Program-made: the position numbers and the translations under genes
Notes under the pieces: model-generated
Seen by the model: only the letters and a program-made list of their open reading frames with translations
What the model was told of the DNA's origin: nothing
Databases searched by the model: none
Shown: positions 59,575 through 64,000 of the stretch, piece after piece
Numbering within the stretch: the stretch's first letter is position 1
Layout: each line of letters opens with the position of its first letter
Assembly: GCA_022072145.1 (NCBI GenBank)
Contig: JAJVIG010000023.1
Span: 1-64,000 of the forward strand
Direction: 5' to 3'
DNA: 64,000 nucleotides
From: Pseudomonadales bacterium
Lineage (GTDB): Bacteria; Pseudomonadota; Gammaproteobacteria; Pseudomonadales; UBA5518

Positions 59575-59721
59575 GGGGTGCAATCCCTCGTCGGCTTCGC
59601 GGCGCATCGTACAGGCGAAGCCGCAGCGCCCACTATGCACCGAGTGCAGCCGACTGTGCAGTGTCTGCCGTTTGCTGCCGGCGGTGGGGTGCAGGGGGGC
59701 GGACGCGCGCCGTCGCAGCCC

Positions 59722-59727
59722 TATAAT
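59722..59727 (+). promoter_or_regulatory. -10 element (TATAAT) upstream of the molybdenum hydroxylase genes
   Basis: Consensus hexamer ~55 nt before the CoxM-like ATG at 59781. Confidence 0.35.
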
Positions 59728-59780
59728 CGGTCCCGACGTCAGCTAGACGATTCCCCCGCAGTCGAGCAGGAGTGACAACC

Positions 59781-60656
59781 ATGGCGTTGCCCGAACTCAA
59801 GGAATTCCGTCGGCCGGAATCCGCGGCCGAACTCTCCGGTGTGTTCCAGACCTATGACGACGCCGCACTGTTCGTCGCCGGAGGCACGTTCATCCACGGG
59901 CTCGAGGCGCGCGGCCTGCTGAGCGGGGTCCAGGCGCTGATCGATCTGCGTCGCCTGGGACTCGACGGACTCGCCAGCGACGATCGCGGGGCGCGGATCG
60001 GCGCCACCGTGAACTTCACGCGTCTGGCCGCGATGCCGGGAATCGACCAGCCGGCATTCGGTGCGCTGCGCGATGCGCTCGCGTGCCCGCCGCCGCAGAT
60101 CCGCAACATGGCCACCGTGGGCGGGGCGATCGCCGCCTCGTGTCCGTTCTTCGACGTTCCTGCGGCGCTGCTGGCGCTGGACGCCGTGGTCACCGCCAGT
60201 GCGGCGGATGGCGCGGCGCGCGAACTGCCGCTCGCCGAGGTCTATGCCGGCGTGTTCGTGAACACGCTGGCGACCGGTGAATACATCGCGAGCGTGTTCC
60301 TGCCGCGGCCTGCCGCGCGCACCGCGAGCGCGTACCTGAAGCTCGAAACCAACGCCAACGACCTCGCACTGGTCGGCGCGGCGGTGAGGCTCACGCTCGA
60401 TGGTGCCGGACGCATGAGCGACGCGCGCGTGGTGCTCGGCGGCGGCCTCAACGAGACCCACGTGCGCTCGGCGGCGGCGGAGACGGTGCTGAACGGTGCG
60501 GCGCCCGGGGACGAGGTGTTCCAGCGCGCGGCGCAGGCGATCGAGGCCGACATCAATCCGATGTCCGACCACCGCTGCTCGGCCGGGTACCGCGCGGCGA
60601 TGGGCAAGGTGTATGTGCGCCGCGCGCTGCAGCGCGCGGTCGACAGGCTGGTCTGA
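59781..60656 (+). CDS. Molybdenum hydroxylase FAD-binding subunit (CoxM-like)
   Basis: FVAGGTFIHGL and ATVGGAIAASCPF motifs; gene order M-S-L. Confidence 0.9.
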   Translation: MALPELKEFRRPESAAELSGVFQTYDDAALFVAGGTFIHGLEARGLLSGVQALIDLRRLGLDGLASDDRGARIGATVNFTRLAAMPGIDQPAFGALRDALACPPPQIRNMATVGGAIAASCPFFDVPAALLALDAVVTASAADGAARELPLAEVYAGVFVNTLATGEYIASVFLPRPAARTASAYLKLETNANDLALVGAAVRLTLDGAGRMSDARVVLGGGLNETHVRSAAAETVLNGAAPGDEVFQRAAQAIEADINPMSDHRCSAGYRAAMGKVYVRRALQRAVDRLV

Positions 60657-60671
60657 AGGGGAGCCGAAGCA

Positions 60672-61133
60672 ATGAAGAAGGCACTGGTCCTGACGGTCAA
60701 TGGCGAGCGGCACGAACTGCTGGTTCCGGCGGACGCGACGCTGTTGCGGGTGCTGCGCGAGGAACTGGGGCTGCGCGGCGCGAAGCGCGGTTGCGACACC
60801 AGCGCCTGCGGGTGCTGCACGGTGCACGTGGACGGACGCAGCGTCTACGCCTGCGCGGTCTACGCGCTGTCGATCGACGGCAGCGAGGTCACCACGATCG
60901 AAGGCCTCGGCGAAGGCGAGCGCCTGGATCCGCTGCAGGAGGCCTTCATCCAGGCCGGCGCGGTGCAGTGCGGTTTCTGTACCTGCGGGATGATCATGTC
61001 GGCGCGGCAATTGCTGGACGAGGTGCCGCGGCCCGACGAGGAACAGATACGGCACGCGATCGCCGGCAACCTCTGTCGTTGCACCGGTTACGCGAAGATC
61101 GTCGACGCCATCAAGATGGCCTCGGGCAGCTGA
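60672..61133 (+). CDS. Molybdenum hydroxylase 2Fe-2S subunit (CoxS-like)
   Basis: GCDTSACGCCTVHVDG and CGFCTCGMIMSA...NLCRCTGYAKIVDAI. Confidence 0.94.
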   Translation: MKKALVLTVNGERHELLVPADATLLRVLREELGLRGAKRGCDTSACGCCTVHVDGRSVYACAVYALSIDGSEVTTIEGLGEGERLDPLQEAFIQAGAVQCGFCTCGMIMSARQLLDEVPRPDEEQIRHAIAGNLCRCTGYAKIVDAIKMASGS

Positions 61134-61154
61134 ACGGTTAACAGGAGATTTCCC

Positions 61155-63488
61155 ATGGGCGGATCGGACCTGATCGGAAAGAGCGTCACCCGGCCGGATG
61201 CGCTCGACAAGGTGACCGGAGGCCGGGGCTATCCGGTCAACGTGAGGCTGCCGGGCATGCTGCACGGCAAGCTGCTGCGCAGCCCCTATCCGCACGCGCG
61301 GGTGCGCCGCATCGACACCACCGAGGCCGAGCGCCTGCCCGGCGTCAAGGCCGTGCTGACCGCGCGCGACGTGCCGCAGATCCCGTTCTGCCCGGTCTAT
61401 TTCGTGCCCACCGACGCCAAGAGCGTGATCCGCGACATGCTGATCCTCAGCGACCGCATCCGCTTCGCCGGCCAGCCGGTGGCGGCGGTGGCCGCGATCA
61501 GCGAGGAGATCGCCGAGCAGGCGCTGGGACTCATCGACGTCGACTACGAGGAACTTCCCGCGGTCTTCGATCCGGAAGAGGCGATGCGCGACGGCGCGCC
61601 GCAACTGCACGACGGCGCGGCCCGGAACATCGCGAAGAACCCGAGCTTCGAGACCGGCGACGTCGAGGCCGGCTTCGCCGAGGCAGACCACATCTTCGAG
61701 GGCGTCTACCAGACGCAGCGCGTGCACACCTGCTACATGGAGCCGCGCGTGTGCGTGATCGACTGCGATCGCGACGGACACTTCACCGTGCATTCCTCGA
61801 TGCAGCACATCTTCGGTCTGCGCGAGAAGCTGGCCTACGCGCTGGGCATCACCGAGAGCCGCGTCACGGTGGTCAAGCCGCCGTACATCGGCGGCGGTTT
61901 CGGCGGCAAGCTCGACATCGGCTACATCGAGCCGCTGGCGGCGCTGCTCAGCCAGAAGACGCGCCGGCCGGTGCGCATCGAGCAGACGCGCTACGAGGAC
62001 TTCATCACCACCGCCCGCCATCCGATCAAGATGTGGATCAAGACCGGGGTCAAGGCCGACGGAACGATCACGGCCCGCCAGGCGAAAAGCATCCTCGACA
62101 CCGGCGCGCACGCCACGCACGGCGCCGAGGTGATCATGGTGCACGGCCTGTTCGGCATGTTCTTCCCGTACCGCTGCGCGAACAAGAAGTGGGAAGGCTT
62201 CACGGTCTACACGAACAACATGATCGGCGGCGGCTACCGCGGCTACGGCTGCCCGCAGGGCTGCTTCGCGGTCGAGTCGCAGATCGACGAGATCTGCGAC
62301 ACGCTCGGGCTGGACCCGGTCGAGTTCCGCGTCAGGAACGGCTACCGCCAGGGCGATCCGCACCCCTTCAATCCGGCCTGGTCGCTGAACTCCTACGGCT
62401 ACGAGGAAGCGCTGCGCCGTGGCGCCGAACGCATCGGCTGGTCGCAGCGCGCAGCCGCCGGCAGCAGCCCGGGCGTGCGCAAGCGCGGCATCGGCGTGGG
62501 CACCCAGGGGATCTGGGTCAGCGGCTGCATGGGTTTCCCGGACATCTACGAGCACACCGGCGCGATCGTCAAGCTGAACCGCGACGGCACGGCCGACGTC
62601 TCCACGGGCACGGTGGACATCGGCTCCGGGCAGATCACCGCGCTGTCGCAGATCGCCGCGGCGGAACTCGGGATCGCGGTCGAGAAGGTGCGCATCGTCT
62701 ACGCCGACACCGACACCGTGCCCTTCGATGCGCCGACACACGCCAGCCGCGCGACCTATTCCTCGGGACTCGCGATCAAGGCCGCCGCCGCGCAGGCGAA
62801 GAAACGCGTGTTCGAGATCGCCGGCGGACTGATGGAGGCGAACCCCGAGGACCTCGAGATCAGCGATGGACAGGTCTACGTGAAGGGCTCGCCGGGCAGC
62901 GCAATGCCGCTGACCGAGATCGTGCAGGTCGCCGAATCGCCGTTCATCATGGACAGCGACACGGGCCCGCGGCCCTCGTCTCCGCCCGAATACAAGGGCA
63001 CGATCATCGGCTCATCCAGCCTGGCGCCGCCGGAGAACCCGTCGCCGGCCACCGCGCTGTTCGTCGAGGTCGAGGTCGATACCGAGACCGGGCAGGTGGC
63101 GGTGCTGCGCTGCGTGTACGCGCACGACCTCGGCCGGCTGATCAACCCGAATGCGGCCGAGGGGCAGGTCGAGGGCGGCATGCAGCAGGGCATCGGTTAT
63201 GCGCTGATGGAGAACCTGGTGTTCGACCAGGATACCGGTGCGTGTTTGTCGGCGGACTTCCTCGATTACAAGATGCCGACGGCGGTCGAGATGCCGCGCG
63301 TGATCGAGAGCATCTTCATCGAGACCCACGAACCCTCGGGGCCGTTCGGCGCCAAGAGCCTGTCCGAGCAGTGCGTGACCGTGCCCGCGGCGGCGATCGC
63401 CGCGGCGGTGTACAACGCGATCGGGGTGCGCATCACCGAGCTGCCGATCACGCCGGAGAAGGTGCTGAAGGCGCTCGGGAAACTGTAG
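61155..63488 (+). CDS. Molybdenum hydroxylase large subunit (xanthine dehydrogenase/CoxL family)
   Basis: IGGGFGGKLDIG, IGGGYRGYGCPQ, C-terminal GAKSLSEQCVTVPAAAIAAAVYNAIG. Confidence 0.92.
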   Translation: MGGSDLIGKSVTRPDALDKVTGGRGYPVNVRLPGMLHGKLLRSPYPHARVRRIDTTEAERLPGVKAVLTARDVPQIPFCPVYFVPTDAKSVIRDMLILSDRIRFAGQPVAAVAAISEEIAEQALGLIDVDYEELPAVFDPEEAMRDGAPQLHDGAARNIAKNPSFETGDVEAGFAEADHIFEGVYQTQRVHTCYMEPRVCVIDCDRDGHFTVHSSMQHIFGLREKLAYALGITESRVTVVKPPYIGGGFGGKLDIGYIEPLAALLSQKTRRPVRIEQTRYEDFITTARHPIKMWIKTGVKADGTITARQAKSILDTGAHATHGAEVIMVHGLFGMFFPYRCANKKWEGFTVYTNNMIGGGYRGYGCPQGCFAVESQIDEICDTLGLDPVEFRVRNGYRQGDPHPFNPAWSLNSYGYEEALRRGAERIGWSQRAAAGSSPGVRKRGIGVGTQGIWVSGCMGFPDIYEHTGAIVKLNRDGTADVSTGTVDIGSGQITALSQIAAAELGIAVEKVRIVYADTDTVPFDAPTHASRATYSSGLAIKAAAAQAKKRVFEIAGGLMEANPEDLEISDGQVYVKGSPGSAMPLTEIVQVAESPFIMDSDTGPRPSSPPEYKGTIIGSSSLAPPENPSPATALFVEVEVDTETGQVAVLRCVYAHDLGRLINPNAAEGQVEGGMQQGIGYALMENLVFDQDTGACLSADFLDYKMPTAVEMPRVIESIFIETHEPSGPFGAKSLSEQCVTVPAAAIAAAVYNAIGVRITELPITPEKVLKALGKL

Positions 63489-63489
63489 C

Positions 63490-63525
63490 GTCGCGCCCGG
63501 CCCGCGCCGGGCGACACCGTTTTTC
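63490..63525 (+). terminator. Candidate terminator between the convergent CoxL-like and LLM genes
   Basis: GTCG(CG)CCCGG...CCGGGCGAC imperfect stem followed by GTTTTT. Confidence 0.45.
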
Positions 63526-64000
63526 AGCGCGCGCGCTGCAGCGTCTCGATCGCGGCGCGCGCGAGCCGGAGTTCCTCCGGCGTGCGCAGCGGGTAATCCG
63601 TCGGCAGGTTCAGCGTGGTCAGCAGCCCGCCCCAGCGCTCGCGCAGGCGCTCGCCGATCTCCTCCAGCCGGCCGATGGTGGCGAGTTCCTCCGCCATCTC
63701 GTCCGGGATCAGGCGCGGCATCTCGTCCCAGCGGCCCTCCACCGAGAGCGCGTGCAACCGTTCGCCGAGTTCCTGCCAGCCATGCACCTCGAAGACGCGG
63801 CTGTAGGTGCGTGTCGAGCCGTAGAATGCGATGCGGCGCTTGAGCAGCTTGCGTTCCTCGGCGAGTTCGGCCTCGTCGCGGCCGGTGACCACGACCGGCG
63901 CGCCGATGATGTCGATCGCGGACACGGCGCGTCCCGCCCGCTGCGCGCCTTCGGCCACCGCCGGCAGCATCACCTCGCGCAGGTAGCGCGCCGTGATCAC
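63524..64000 (-). CDS. LLM-class (F420/flavin-dependent) oxidoreductase, C-terminal part (runs off window)
   Basis: Luciferase-like C-terminal pattern (RRIAFYGSTRTYSRVFEVHGWQELGERLHAL...PDEMAEELATIG); partial. Confidence 0.7.
   Translation of the reverse strand: MITARYLREVMLPAVAEGAQRAGRAVSAIDIIGAPVVVTGRDEAELAEERKLLKRRIAFYGSTRTYSRVFEVHGWQELGERLHALSVEGRWDEMPRLIPDEMAEELATIGRLEEIGERLRERWGGLLTTLNLPTDYPLRTPEELRLARAAIETLQRAR

Noticed and set aside
59739-62741. 1000-aa minus-strand ORF antisense to the molybdenum hydroxylase genes
   Set aside because: Low-complexity Arg/His/Asp/Val composition and no recognisable motif; the plus strand has three conserved subunits.
59781-63488. Aerobic form I carbon monoxide dehydrogenase
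   Set aside because: The large subunit lacks AYXCSFR; it has GGYRGYGCPQ instead.

Overview
High-GC (roughly 65-70%) chromosomal window whose gene order is typical of Gammaproteobacteria. The left ~30 kb is conserved core: rne (minus, missing from the supplied ORF track), rluC, a HAD phosphatase, maf, yceD-rpmF, fabD-fabG-acpP-fabF-pabC-mltG-tmk-holB-pilZ-tatD, a GH84/O-GlcNAcase-like gene, fadBA, a cation-efflux gene, tRNA-Leu(UAG), tig-clpP-clpX-lon-hupB-ppiD, a phosphopantetheinyl transferase and serA. The middle has ETF-QO/etfBA, a carboxyspermidine-type polyamine operon (speA, CASDH, nspC), a CPA2 antiporter, sulfite reductase, metH and nfuA. The most distinctive locus is 46.7-50.9 kb: an EB_dh-like cytochrome, an MtrA/DmsE decaheme cytochrome with ten CXXCH motifs and an MtrB/PioB-type porin. 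It looks like an outer-membrane electron conduit without an MtrC. It is preceded by a near-consensus FNR/Anr box at about -41 from a predicted start site and followed 20 nt later by fhs. A second notable signal is a family of composite palindromic repeats with predicted cloverleaf geometry and compensatory changes (34.0-34.2 kb and 52.57 kb). One copy supplies the C-terminus of DAHP synthase. The right end has an SDR, an acyl-CoA ligase, an RTX protein with an unassigned N-terminus, a CoxM-S-L-type molybdenum hydroxylase that lacks the form I CODH motif, and an LLM oxidoreductase fragment. I saw no CRISPR array, prophage or IS element. All calls are from reading the sequence; no database search was run.
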